Source of the DNA: Isoetes taiwanensis
Taxonomy: Eukaryota; Streptophyta; Lycopodiopsida; Isoetales; Isoetaceae
Length of the DNA: 64,000 nt
Reading direction: 5' to 3'
Assembly: GCA_021234155.1 (NCBI GenBank)
Contig: JAJEKV010000001.1
Location: 929,927 to 993,926 of the forward strand
Positions 9,375 through 20,080 of the stretch are shown piece by piece; the first letter of the stretch is position 1, and every line of letters starts with the position of its first letter. The notes below the pieces were generated by a model that made no database searches, was not told where the DNA came from, and was given only the letters and a program-made list of their open reading frames with translations. Both the position numbers and the translations under genes were made by a program.

Positions 9375-10614
9375 GTAACATTTTTCTTGCCACCTTTGTC
9401 TTTCTATCTTCCTCATAACGTGCCTCCTTACATTTTGGACATGATTGATAGTTTGCATAATCATTGTGAAACAAAATACAATAATTAACGCATGCATGCA
9501 CGATATTATACTCTAGTCCAAATGAACGCAATAACTCTCTAGGAGACAATGCCCATCTGGTAATATTTTGTCAAGCAAACTACAAAAAAGCCAAGTAAGC
9601 ATATACACATAAAACTTCAGTTTAACATAAGGACTTGCACTTATGTACCTGAAAAGTTCAGAGACACTATTGTTGGTCCAATCAACTTTGTGTTGGAGAT
9701 TTAGAATGAGCATATATGTTGCAAGACAAGAAACACGAGCATTTGGGAACAAGGGCCTACTTGCCTCATCATGGAGATATGATACTTTTTCCCGAGTTGA
9801 GTTGTCATCTCCACTTGCATCATCATTGTTTTCACGTCCACTAATTTGTTCATTTATAGGAAGGAAATTTTTAATGGTATTGTGAATCTCAACTTCGCCA
9901 ACGAAAGCACTATGTGAACAAGAGGCTCCTTCTGAGGCCTATATGGACCACAAAGAATAGAATCAAAAGCAAGACAATATGGAGGGGAAATAAAAGCAAT
10001 TTATAATGGGAAGATAATATAATAATAAAAAGGATTAGTTTATTGAAGCAACTTACGCTATTTTCATCTTGTTCGAGGTCATGTCCTTCATCAATTTGGC
10101 TTGGTCGGCTCGGCCAAAGACCATACTTGCCTTCATGTTCTTGACGAATCCGATAAAATCGATTTGTCTTGCCTTGACATTTATTGCACCAACAACTGCC
10201 CCGACGGAGATAAAAAGCTTTGTTTGGATCTCATCTAGCACGTTTTCTACTTGGTTGATGAGACGACGATGACGATGAGGATGATGGCTTTGATAAGGCT
10301 CCATAAGATGATGAAGATGACAATTTCGTTAATATACGACGTGATAAGCAATCACCCCTCACATTGCTAGAATTAGAACTTGACATTGTTTTAAACCTGA
10401 TCACTAATTTCAATGAACATAAATAGTGAGAAAAACCATCTTGAATAAAAGCATTGCACAAAAAAATTCAACCATATACCACACAATTTTGTTTGTTGTA
10501 TTATACTAGTAAAAGTGATGGGTGTTGCAAATTGGTATAAACTATATACATATGGGTTATAAAATGTTAGTACCTCGAAATGGGCAAGAAAAAAAAACAA
10601 ACAAACCATGATTA

Positions 10615-10776
10615 TAAAAAACAAGGGCAAGGGTGCCAATTTATATGAAATAGAAGGGCAAATAAACCATCATTATAAACAAGGTGCTGCGCACGAGGGG
10701 TTGCCCTCTGGGGGCCCGAGAGTGTGTTTTCATGGGTTCTATCTCTGGGGGCCCGAGAGTGTGTTTTCATGGGTTC
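10615..10776. repeat. Outer inverted-repeat arm, left, with doubled 33-bp phrase
   Basis: The stretch GGTGCTGCGCACGAGGGGTT with its continuation to TTTTCATG (about 10681-10735) matches the reverse complement of 26163-26215 with few differences. The phrase GGGGGCCCGAGAGTGTGTTT is then repeated in tandem (10713 and 10746). Just before it, AACAAGGGCAAGGGT plus CCAATTTA (10618-10642) is shared with 15093-15117. That second site carries a MITE, and this one is its empty version. Confidence 0.75.
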
Positions 10777-11012
10777 TGGGCTTTTAGTCTAGTGGTAATA
10801 CACTAGGTCTAGCAACTATAGGTCTCGAGTTCGAGACCGCCCGGAATCGCACTCTGAACTGTTGGGTGTCAAAACCCACAGACCCAATGTAAAGTGGTTG
10901 GGGGCAGGGCCCAACAAAGCAATGTAGTGTGGTGTGTGGTCACATGTCCAGTTGGATGCTGCCTAGTGGCGTGACGTTAAAATACTATCTATCTATCTAT
11001 CTATCTATCTAT
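10777..11012 (+). mobile_element. tRNA-derived SINE with (CTAT)n tail
   Basis: The head has a pol III A-box (TAGTCTAGTGGTA at 10784) and a B-box (GAGTTCGAGACC near 10836), 40-50 bp apart, as in tRNA-derived SINEs. The body ends TGGCGTGACGTTAAAATA and is followed by seven CTAT units to 11012. It is present at the same site in copy 2 (58736-58950). A second family member lies in reverse orientation at 59572-59803. Such elements have no protein and depend on LINE machinery. Confidence 0.85.
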
Positions 11013-13045
11013 TTCGTCGTTTTCTGGTGGGTTTTGTTTGTTTTATATGGAGCCGTGTAATTCAATGTGCATATAGACATCATCCTGCAGCAAAGGAATG
11101 ATCATCTAATATTAACCTTTCAGAAAAGATGTATGTTGACGTACAACTTTGCTGGAAATTATAGATGACTATATGCTATTGTAGTATCATAGCAGCTTGT
11201 AGTCTTTACAAGCCCTAATTACATATTGAGAACATGATCATCCTTTTGAGTGGCCGCTTCAGATTGAAGATCTAACTTTATGCTACCTCACCTGTTTATA
11301 GAATTTCTACTAGAGTTACCGTAAACCTGTTGCACTAAGATCTCAAACATTGCAAAGAAAAACAAGGGCCCTCGTGATATCACTACACTCGATGTAAACA
11401 TGAATGAGAAGCATCTCAATATCCCTGACCAATAATGCTAATCAATGAGATGGAATATATTATTGTTGAGAGTATTCCAGTTGTAAATCTTCTGTGCCAG
11501 GCTATTTGCAAGACTATAGTTGTGGATCTCCACCAATCGAGGACAGTAGTGAGCCACGACCTCTGCTGCCAACACTGCAAATTGGTACTCCAGAGGCATT
11601 ATTTGAAAGGTAGCATATCAATCATATACTTTTTCAACAATTCCTGAAAAACAATTGGAGAGAAAGGAGAACCAACCCAGGAGTATAGATTGGGAAGCTC
11701 CTCAGGTGCCACATCCATTATATCTGCAGATTATAAGATGCGGCATTGCTCTAGCAACGCCGGAAGTTCTTCAAGTAATATCCAGAACATTTGTCAAACA
11801 CCCTGAAATCATGTATTAATAGCAATTGCGCATACCTATCAACGTAGTTGCCAGGGTCAACTTGCAACCTTCTAACGATTAAGCTACATGAGTCACATCA
11901 AGAATAAATTATTAAGGCAAACATTTCCATGATGCACATTTGCACATGCAAAGCAATCAGTAGTAATATGGATGAAACAAGAGAAACAAGTACAAGCCTA
12001 GGAAGCATTAATACTTAAGGCATCTATTAGTCGAATTGCTTAAATGTGTGATAGTCCCGCTCACTTCTAAAGCGAGAGCAACCGTAAGGAATGAGACATC
12101 AATGTCTGCTCCAATATCCACGAATAATACGCTACCATGGCAAATGAAGTGCCAAGCAAGCTCGAAAGACAAGTATGCAAGATACAAATAAGGTGAAAGT
12201 TTAGGTAATCTACAAGACACTTTGCATGGTGGCCTTTGCCGCCGTGAAGTTGGGAAATGTGTGGGATGCAAATGTGTGAAGCTACTCATATTTGCAGCTT
12301 TGTGGCAGTGTTATTCAACTTCACATGTTTTCAGTCGTTGTTAAGCTTGGTTTAGTGTATGCATGCAGTGCTAATAAATAATGTTTGCATGCTAAATTTA
12401 AGGAAAATTAAACAGGGTTAGATTTCGGTTTGTGCATATATTATACTCTGCTCAAGATAAAGTTTAGAAGTTCCTAGCTTTTGGCCATTGCTTCTTCTAA
12501 AGCACAACTCACATAACAAAAAACTAGATTTCCAGTTACAGCGTGATTTCTAAGAACGAATCGTAACACTCTGGGCAGTGGCCTACAAGCAAAACATCAC
12601 CCAAGTTTTACTCACATTTCATTATCAGGAGCTCCCTTTGCTGCCACGCTGTGTGCGTCCGTAGGAAGACTTCCTCCAGTAAACTGAAGATGTTATAGAA
12701 CGTTTATAGCCTTGGCTATAATGTAGATAGATGTTGTACCATAACCATAGGCATTTAGCACATCATTAGAATCTATTGGCTTAGTTGTGTCACCAACTTG
12801 TTTAAAATTGTGCCCTTCATAACTCATGGTTTATAATCTTCCTGACCATGGGCCACCGCTTGTCGCAGTCAATCGATTTTCTTTGCACAGTATAATTAGC
12901 AGCAAGAAGTATGAGAAACTAAAAATAAATGTACTACAACGAACATCAAAAGGGATTGACAATTCGGAATTTGAAAGGTTTAATGGAAGGTGAAGAAACG
13001 TTTGACATGTTCAAAGAATGTACAATGCACATCAATAAATTGTGA
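11013..13045. other. No confident gene; weak minus-strand coding traces
   Basis: About 2 kb upstream of the PPR-like exon. Short minus-strand frames (for example 12008-12289, and YVDRYAQLLLIHDFRVFDKC near 11840) could be decayed PPR exons but none shows a clear repeat. The stretch is conserved in copy 2 (about 58960-61140) apart from the extra SINE there. Confidence 0.4.
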
Positions 13046-13049
13046 ACTT

Positions 13050-13246
13050 CAATAAGTACCATTCAGAATTTTGAGGACAGATAAAATATTCGAGCATTCT
13101 GACGAGGTGGCAAACCATGTTTCTTGCATATTTATGAATATATCAAGAGCTTCTTTGTCGTAGTCATGATGGATAAGTCCAGCAATCATTCTGTTCGAGA
13201 CTCCAAAAACGAAACAATAATTACCATAATCACTATGCTTGCACAA
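13050..13246 (-). pseudogene. Pentatricopeptide-repeat (PPR) fragment
   Basis: The minus-strand reading NRMIAGLIHHDYDKEALDIF followed by NMQ and CSNILSVLKIL follows the 35-residue PPR consensus (N-x-MIAG, KEAL-x-LF-x-M, F-x-x-VL-x-A). PPR proteins bind organellar RNA. Only about one and a half repeats can be seen. No targeting peptide or further repeats are in frame. The same trace is in copy 2 at about 61160-61390, next to the point where copy 2 departs from copy 1. Confidence 0.55.
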
Positions 13247-13259
13247 ATTCGAAAGTGGT

Positions 13260-14959
13260 TTGGGTTGATTCCAATGTTCTCAAATGTTGGTTCAGATGCT
13301 GGATAACATGGGGCCAGAACTGCAGGGGAAAATAATATATGATCAGTAGGGACAATCCTTCAAAAGGAATGGAGAAAATTGACATATTACCTGGTCACAA
13401 CATCCTTGAGCCCTCTATGATGTCCCCGCCCATTCTACAGGGGAACAGCTCCATTCTCGCCAGGAACAAAAGTTGTATGTGGGTGGGATGACATAAAGAC
13501 ATAATGTATGAAGTCTACTTACGCCAACTTATTGTAAATCACCCGTGCTTTGGGCAAAGCATTTCCTGTAGCATTGGCAAGACCAAGGGCAAGACACCAT
13601 AAACATCATATCTTTCTCACAGATAGATAGGATCTAATTACTATCCGGGACAATCTTTGACAATATTATCAGAAGTTCGAGGGTTATTTCTGTGCTTTTC
13701 TCGCACAAAGGTCCAAAGATTTAGGTTCAATCGAATTACGCCATCCGCGACATACATGCTAGCCATGCAAAGAGACAACATTAAAACACAATATGCCATG
13801 TTTAAAAACAGGCACATTCACGCTTAATGAGCATGAATTGAGACTAACATCTAAAGGATAGAAATTTGACTGTGCTTACCTCACACTCCAGCTTGGCTTA
13901 AGAGTATTAGATAGATGTTCCTCGCTCAGACAAAAAAGCAAGCAAATACAAAGAGAAATAAATCTATCTGCAAATCGCTTGAAACATTACAAATAGTCCA
14001 GATTGTGCTAAGGAACCGCTCTATGCAACCCGCAAACATACAAAAACATTGAGCATAAAGAAAAAGTGAATAGATGAGAAATAAAAGAAAGCTAAGTTAT
14101 TCACAATACCATGCATGTTACTCAAATGATCAAAATGACAAAAGTGAAGTTTAGAAACACCTATCTATTCTAGAAGCCTAATGCCTAACAAATGAATCGA
14201 GAAAAGACTTGCGATTTAAATCTAAGGTAAGCATTTGGCTTTTCGTGATGCGTAGACAACCTAGAAAATGTGAAGTTGAAGTAAGCAAACCCATAGCCAC
14301 AAATGAAAGTGGTAAATTTTTGCAAGCACTGTGTGAGAAGTGTTACACTTACCGGAATTTGTAGCTAGATTGATTCATAGCTACCGCCGTGGATATATGG
14401 TGGCGGATATGCTAGGCATATGCACGCCTTTTATGTTCTGTGGGTGCAAAACATGCATCAAGCCAAGATGCGAGACAACGACCACATAATCGCCATTGCC
14501 GGAGCTCCATGATTTTGCTACAGAGCAAGAATCTCTGCGATGGCAACTCCCTAAGCAACTAAGCAAATAAAGCTAAAGGAAAAAAGACCTAAACCAGATT
14601 GAATCTTAGCCTTTGGGATCAATATCAAACAATCGGCCCCGCTTGCTCGAGCAACCATGATTCTTCAAATCGAAGACTTAAGCAAAGAACCACGGTTCTT
14701 CTAAGGCTCTACCTAGCTGCGATGCCAAATCCCGTGTATGAAGCCAACCTTGAGGTCTGTTGAACAGACTCGTGAGAAATTATAGACACGATGGCATCAT
14801 CCCGGAAAGACGCTTTGCAAACCGCTTTTGACATTTGAAGCACCTCAGGCTCTAACCAAGAAGAGCTCCCACGGCTTGCTGCACTCCGCCGATCCATGGC
14901 CGATCTTCCCAGGATTCAAGAGAAACCGTTACCCGCTTTTGTACCTCCGGCCAACGACA
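13260..14959. other. No recognised gene; one possible 5' exon at 14709-14897
   Basis: Mostly AT-rich. The minus-strand ORF at 14709-14897 starts MDRRSAASRGSSSWLEPEVL and resembles a plant first exon in composition, with C-rich sequence upstream. I cannot assign it. The 14381-14566 minus-strand ORF is similar in quality. Copy 2 covers this stretch up to 14758. Between 13300 and 13520 copy 2 carries unrelated sequence instead. Confidence 0.3.
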
Positions 14960-15090
14960 CACTCGCGACATGGCATTTACAGCAACAAGAGTTTTTAGCA
15001 AATCACCAAAGATATCTTAGGTATATTCTAGCATATACCTAGGATATGCTAAAACCCACATAACCAGGGTTTGCCCCCTAGGGGCAACCC
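14960..15090 (+). repeat. Inner inverted-repeat arm, left
   Basis: The reverse complement of this stretch matches 22436-22560 along its length. Both share GGGTTGCCCCTAGGGGGCAA (with small changes), a TATGTGGGTT phrase, a GAATATAC-rich middle and the phrase TGCTAAAAAC. The pair is nested inside the 10681/26215 pair, which has a related GGTTGCCC...GGGGGC core. These may be terminal repeats of one element family. Confidence 0.75.
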
Positions 15091-15113
15091 AAAAACAAGG
15101 GCAAGGGTACCAA

Positions 15114-15499
15114 TTTAGGGCGGAATCACATTACGGCAGTGCCCAAGAAAGATATCTGCGACTTTGGGCCTCCGTTGGGCGATGCCCGGGCACGCCATTT
15201 CGTTGTTGTCATATTAGGGTGCCCAAACAGAGCAAGGAACAGATCCACGCCGAGCTGTCCGCAAATCAAGGAGATCGAGTTTGAAATCGCCGCTTGGGAT
15301 CGTGGTGCCCAAGTTTGGGACGATTTTGGGCACCCGAGAACCCCCGACCAAAAACGAGGGGGTGCCCAAGCCAAAATGGCTGTTTGGGCACTCAAGTATG
15401 ATATGTGGATGTGCCCAAAATCTCCATGTTTCATGATCTGATTGGCTTCATCAGTAAATGCACGATTGGCTGGGCACGCTAATGTGATTCCACCCTTTA
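15114..15499. mobile_element. Harbinger/Tourist-like MITE with empty-site evidence
   Basis: Element about 15118-15495 (378 bp). Terminal inverted repeats are GGGYGGAATCACATTA followed by TGCCCA at 15118-15145, mirrored at 15471-15495. The flanks read CCAATTTA before and TTTATG after. The related sequence at 10634-10650 reads CCAATTTATATGAAAT with no insertion, which fixes the insertion point and a TTTA (or TTA) duplication. TTA-type duplications with GGG-initial ends are typical of PIF/Harbinger MITEs. Both strands are open (15139-15441 plus, 15126-15434 minus), but this is probably fortuitous. Confidence 0.8.
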
Positions 15500-16554
15500 T
15501 GTGAAATGGAAAGGCAAGAACTAAAAAAAAAAATGTAAACTAAAACTATCATTGAATTGCAACGAAAAAAAAAGCCATTATGCACATACCTCGAGCTTAA
15601 ATCTTGAGTTGGAAGATCACCCCGCGTACCTCCGCTTCCTTCACATTGTAATTTTCGACATCACCAAATACCATCACCCATCAAGAGTTCTGAAATGAAT
15701 GAGAAACATTCACAAAACTAGCCGAAATTCTTTTCCATTTTTGGATTTGTCAATGCGTTTACTTCGGGTTTCTGCATTTACTTTGTTGTAATATTTCTTA
15801 TTTGCTCTCCGGTGTCTTCCAATGGTTCTCGCCGTGGAAAAGAAGATTTAGTGGATGAGCCCACCATGTGAAGACTTGAAAATTTCCTTGGCGGTGTGCC
15901 CCAAGACATTTTGGTCGCCTCGATGATCGAAACTAGAAAGACGAGTTCAAGAAATGTTGATCCAAACACGCCCTCCAAGGCATCAAATCACCAAGAAATG
16001 AAAAGGAAGGGAAAGGAGAGGTAACAATAACTTTCTGCCTTAATTGCTCTCTTTGTGCAATGTAAAGCAGATCACTGTCACTATCTTGGACATTTTAGTT
16101 TAGAATAGCAGATCACTGTCACTATGTTGGACACTTTAGTTTAGAATAGGCTATTATCTTTTGTCTATCTGCTTATATTTTGTTCAAATCCATAATCTTT
16201 CTGAAGAAGCCATATGAAGATTAGATATTATCATGGTTACCGTAAAGCATTTGTTCTTACTTCTGCATTCAGTTTTTAGGAATTACCGTTTTTAAGGTCA
16301 GAATCCATATCCCCTTTTCATTATCATGTGTGATATTCAATTGCCATAAACTTATGTCTGCCAGGCTAAGCTTGGGAATTTCTATTTTCTAGTATGAAAA
16401 AAAGTGTGCACTTGCTTTAATATGTAGCAAAATAACAGGGGGTTCCAGGGGGATTTGATATAGATATAATTCTTGAAACCATAGACCATATCCCTAAAAC
16501 AATTCAATGGGTTATTATAAAAAAAACATAGATTTAAGATAAAAAAATAGTCAC
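15500..16554. other. Intergenic; small tandem repeat at 16068-16151
   Basis: No gene seen. Two adjoining 42-bp units (CAGATCACTGTCACTAT then TTGGACA and TTTAGTTTAGAATAG) occupy 16068-16151. At 16422 there is a phrase ATATGTAGCAAAATAACAGG, which also opens the shared block at 31175 and recurs at 32021. Confidence 0.6.
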
Positions 16555-16865
16555 ATTAGCTCACTTTGGTTAGATTGGTTAAAGTAGTCTTATTAGGACA
16601 TTGAGTTATTTTGGTAGAGGTTCGAATCCCCGTATTTCATATTCTAAAAGCTTAAGTGAAACCGTATAGAGGCTCGATATACCATCAAAACCTTAGGCAA
16701 ACTCGTATTCGACATCTTAAAATCATAGGTGTCCCCAATCATAATTGAGCATAATCGAAACGAGAGGTGTCCACAGGCTCCAACATACGATCCGGGCTTG
16801 GCCGGATGATCCGTGATCCGACGGCGTGGTATTCGATTAAACTCTCTGAGAAAACGTATAATCCA
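16555..16865 (+). mobile_element. Probable second tRNA-derived SINE family
   Basis: The head has an A-box-like GGTTAGATTGGTTAAAG (16569) and a perfect B-box GGTTCGAATCCCC (16620), 45-50 bp apart. A roughly 230-bp body rich in short GC phrases follows (GATCCGGGCTTGGCCGGATG near 16790). No cloverleaf with a paired acceptor stem could be drawn, so a functional tRNA gene is unlikely. The 3' end was placed by the change to AT-rich sequence and is approximate. Confidence 0.5.
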
Positions 16866-17699
16866 TTGATAGACCGTGGTAATTAGAATAACGACCCCTT
16901 AATAGTATAAATTCACTTGTGATTGCTAGTACTTGTATGCAGTTGTGTGGCATAAGCAGTTTAGCAGATCAGCCAAGGCAGTAAATAGTAGGTTCCACAG
17001 CGCAGGTTATTTAAATAGAACCCTGCCTATGTTGGTAAATAGCAGACTAGATTTGATACAAATGTAAGGTTTAGCTTCCATTAAGTTCCATAACTCAAGT
17101 TTTATCACTTTTCGTTTGAATTTTCAACAACATTTTTTGAGAGTTGGAGTTGTTCACTTAGACCAATCTCCATTTGACACCCATTTCATCTGAAGCTAAC
17201 AAGGGTTCTGAATCGTCCAGGTACTAATTGTGGATGCTGCATCTTGCATAAAGTAGGGATGAATATCCTTTTATACTTGTAGCACATTGTGAGGAGAGTT
17301 TTCTGAAACGTCATTCTTCTCTCAACGAATCCCTCACATTCCTCTTGTTGTTGTTACTTTTCAAGATAAATGTGTTCCTCAACAAGAATCTGAGATTATA
17401 CCTAGGTCATAGGGCTAGTAAATATTCTCGTGATCCCTACATCATGGCCATATTTCCCATGAAGTGAGATATTTGCATTTATAAAAGCTCTCACAAGAAC
17501 ATGTTGGACTTGAAGAGCAGGGTCGGTTTTCTTATCTCAGGCCGGTTCTGTAGTTTAAGAGACAATACTTCTGGGTTGCAGTAGTTTACTTTGTGAACAA
17601 AGAATCGCGTTGTCTTCCTGATCTGTTTCATGAAATATTTAAAAAACTATGCAGTCCCCTTATGCATCTTTTATTTACATGTTTTTATTCCTATCCCAG

Positions 17700-17955
17700 G
17701 TTGAAGCATTGTAGACGATCAGCTGATTCCCCCAATGTTCCAGAGGCTGAAACATCAAAACAAGGAGCAAAAAGAAAATCATCCAGTTCGATTATCTTGG
17801 ATCGGCATGTTGTTTTAAGTGCTTCGTCATCATCTGCAGAGGAAGATGAATCAGATGGTGAAGGTCCTTATCCGGCCCATGCGGATATTGAGAAAAATAC
17901 TACTGAGATTGACTTGTCATACAATGTGCAATTTCAGAAATTATCTAACTCCGAG
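17700..17955 (+). CDS. Isolated exon of an unidentified gene
   Basis: A clean exon: acceptor TATCCCAG before 17700, donor GAG|GTATG after 17955. The reading is SADSPNVPEAETSKQGAKRK, SSSSIILDRHVV, EEDESDGEGPYPAH then TEIDLSYNVQFQKLSNSE. It has a basic segment followed by a Ser/acidic segment, which suggests a nuclear protein, but I do not recognise the family. No neighbouring exon of the same gene was found, so it may be a captured fragment. Confidence 0.5.
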
Positions 17956-18089
17956 GTATGTCTTTACTTGATTTACTTGTGCAGCAGAATTTGTACTTCC
18001 TGTAGCTTGTCCTCTTGAAGTCCCAACTGTAGGCTAAGAAGATATAATGTTCACATTCAACACCTGGCCATCATTATAGCAATCATCTA

Positions 18090-18335
18090 CAGGCAATATG
18101 GCGTAGATAGTCCCGAGCTGCTATAGCCATCCATAATCCAATTCATTTCCAACAAAGAATTCAACACAGCCAATTTTAACTTTGTCTAAGTCTTCTACAA
18201 TCCGCCATCTAGTTTGCCTCATGCCATATCTTCCTATAGAGGCAAGGCTGCTTCCTCCTGGAGCAAATTGTGTTGCCTTGAGTCACCTCCTGCAACATAT
18301 ACCTCATCTTCATGATCATAAACTGAAATGGTTTG
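18090..18335 (-). pseudogene. Possible kelch-type fragment
   Basis: The minus-strand reading VYDHEDEVYVAGGDSRQHNL resembles a kelch blade of plant F-box/kelch proteins (AVY-D..DE-VYVAGG). The continuation carries stops and shifts. Evidence is a single blade-like motif, so the call is weak. Confidence 0.3.
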
Positions 18336-18794
18336 CTGAAAAAAATGAAACATCAATTAATGCTGCTTTATCAAGCTTTGTGGTTTGGTAGGATTTACAA
18401 AACGGATTACTAGCCCGGACAAAGATGCATTTCCAGAGAAGCTTTCTTTGAACGCCGAGGAAGCCTGTTCCAATTATTCCACAATGTATCAAGTTAACTC
18501 AAATAAATTGAAGTTCCATTTCCCATTTTCTTACCTCAAACTCTGCTAAAGTGCGGACGACATCATGCGGTGGTGAAGGTGGCACTTCACGTATCTCTAC
18601 AATCTATGAGATGCACTCCAATTCTTGCTCTTGCCTCCTGTATTAAGCCCTCTTGAAAGACTAAATTGTCAATCATGTGCACGGTTCAATATACGCTTCC
18701 TGAGATGGAGGTCCACAGCCTGCATTTTCTTCTTTTGAGCTTGTACCTTTTTTTTTAAGTCTAACCACCCATCTTGGATGCAAGCAAGCGTCAA

Positions 18795-19205
18795 ATGAAG
18801 TTTTGATCCAAGTAAGGAAGGAACACCTTCAAACATTGCTCCTGGCACCCACAATCTCAACCAAATTAAATTGAAGAGGATCAAAATGTATAGTAACAAG
18901 TGTACTACCAAGCATAATAATAGCCTCTCTTTAGTTTCATAAAAGCTAGCTCCAAATAAAGATCTGGTTCAAGTAAAGAAGCAAAGCAACCTTAATGTTG
19001 CTTTTCGGAACCACGATCGAAGTAAAAATGAACTGGAGGGGATCAAAATATACCTTAACAAGTGTAACTGTCGCACCTCTCTCTAGTCTGTATTCCAGAA
19101 AAGCTAGCTTCAAGTAGAGATTTAATTCAAGTAATGAAGCAATAGCACCCTAATATTGCTTCTAGGACTCACGATCTAAATCAAATTGAACTGAGCTAGA
19201 TTAAG
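18795..19205. repeat. Tandem repeat, about 160 bp, 2.5 units
   Basis: Units start with TTCAAGTAA(A/G/T)GAAGC-like sequence near 18807, 18968 and 19126. They share GAGGGGATCAAAATATA, TAACAAGTGTA and AAAGCTAGCT phrases. The period is 158-161 bp. Non-coding; function unknown. Confidence 0.85.
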
Positions 19206-19209
19206 CATG

Positions 19210-20070
19210 GTGTCTTGCAAGGGTAATTTGGCCTAGAATTAATTCTGGAACAAGACCTACGAGCCACCTTGAAGAAACTAAAAAATATCTTCATTAGATG
19301 CTTCGTTTTGCAAGATTCTCTCTGCTTGGGGAAGCTGTGGCTATCAAGCAACATGAAGCCAAAGGGTAGTGTTAGACTATTTTGATGTGTTGAGGCTATA
19401 ATCTTCCTTGCAAATCCACAATGTTTTCGTCTCATAGACCTTTGGGTATACCTTAGATGTTAATGGATCTTTTTTGCAGTCTTTCCTTCTTTTCTTCTTC
19501 TTTCCTGCTAACTCCATATGTGAAATGACTAGTTGTAAGCCCTTATGCAAGTTATATAATGTTTTGTAATGGACCACGCCCTAAATCGGACGGCTGAGAT
19601 CGTTCAATCAAATCGGACGGCGTAAATGTTTCGTTTTAAGTTGCTTTAGGTTTTTTCTGCAAGAGCAGCATGGGCCGCCCGTTCTGATGCCTGCTGTAGC
19701 CATGGAGGTGGATCAACTGCTGCTTATGGCTTGGACATGGCTATGGCGGAAGCTTTAGCTTTTGTAACAGGAACAGAGTTGACTGTTACTAAACATCTCT
19801 TGCTGAATCCGATGAGCCCTTAAAAGTCGGGCCTGTAGATCATTTTGGTGAATAGAAAGCAAAGATAAGCCATCACGATTTGTTGCATCTTTGTTAGCGT
19901 GAGAAAAACCCCAACAAATTGATGCACTTTCGAGTTATCCAGAACTGGCATCTGATGTAGAAATTGCAGCAGCGGCAAAGCTATAAATGTGCTGAGATAA
20001 TAACCATCGTGGCATGACATTCTTGATTCAACGTGGTCTCAATGGAGAATGCTTATACTTAAACTCTAAT
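19210..20070. other. No firm gene; promoter-like phrase at 19565-19625
   Basis: A phrase with CCCTAAATCGGACGGC (19582) and a second GGACGGC copy resembles upstream sequence at 35170-35215. A following plus-strand frame (WAARSDACCSHGGGSTAAYG near 19690) is open but unassigned. Confidence 0.3.
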
Positions 20071-20080
20071 CCTGCAAAAG

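Larger units (their letters stand above)
232..10386 (-). pseudogene. TNP2-like: CACTA (En/Spm) transposase, TNP2-like, interrupted
   Basis: Minus-strand gene rebuilt from splice sites and TNP2 homology. Exon 1 is 10386-10057: Met start, Ser-rich stretch, a Cys-rich CWCNKCQGK motif, donor GTAAGT. Exon 2 is about 9931-9649. Exon 3 is 9579-7900, with HACVNYCILF, CPKCKEARY and then MRIPADGASWK and PPWMATKPG, and is split by a LINE at 8229-9363. Exon 4 is about 7798-6368 (MDVYLEPLVEELE, then DFTFHGMLCFTLHDYPGF) and is split by a second LINE at about 6490-7743. An 81-bp intron at 6367-6287 has clean GT..AG. Exon 5 is 6286 to about 6190 (GACGCPTCG). Exon 6 is about 805-232 (GHKKYLTEGHHARG, DPMHIFKNVSHFLWNHL, GLKSHDWHKFLQ). 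The C-terminus lies outside the window. This family cuts and pastes CACTA elements through a DDE-type nuclease. The two insertions and at least one frameshift (8127-8135) show it is dead. The roughly 5.4-kb intron between exons 5 and 6 holds the Mutator-like element. Confidence 0.85.
1..14758 (+). repeat. Direct duplication, copy 1 (partner 49281-64000)
   Basis: This whole segment can be followed in the same order and orientation in the last 14.7 kb of the window. Shared anchors include the LINE reverse transcriptase start, the (GA)n tract, every TNP2 exon, the Mutator-like element, the inserted LINE with its target duplication, the SINE and the PPR trace. Both ends of the match lie at or beyond window edges, so the true length is unknown. 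Copy 1 is the better preserved of the two: splice sites, terminal repeats and target duplications are cleaner here. The unit could be a segmental duplication or two insertions of one composite CACTA element. It could also be two alleles placed in tandem by the assembler. Confidence 0.9.

Noticed and set aside
10784..10850. A functional tRNA gene
   Set aside because: A- and B-boxes are present, but no acceptor or anticodon stems pair, and a SINE body with a CTAT tail follows.
15126..15441. ORFs of about 100 codons on both strands in the MITE
   Set aside because: They mirror one another inside a 378-bp MITE and show no domain.
16569..16635. A functional tRNA gene
   Set aside because: Perfect B-box but no cloverleaf; better explained as a SINE head.
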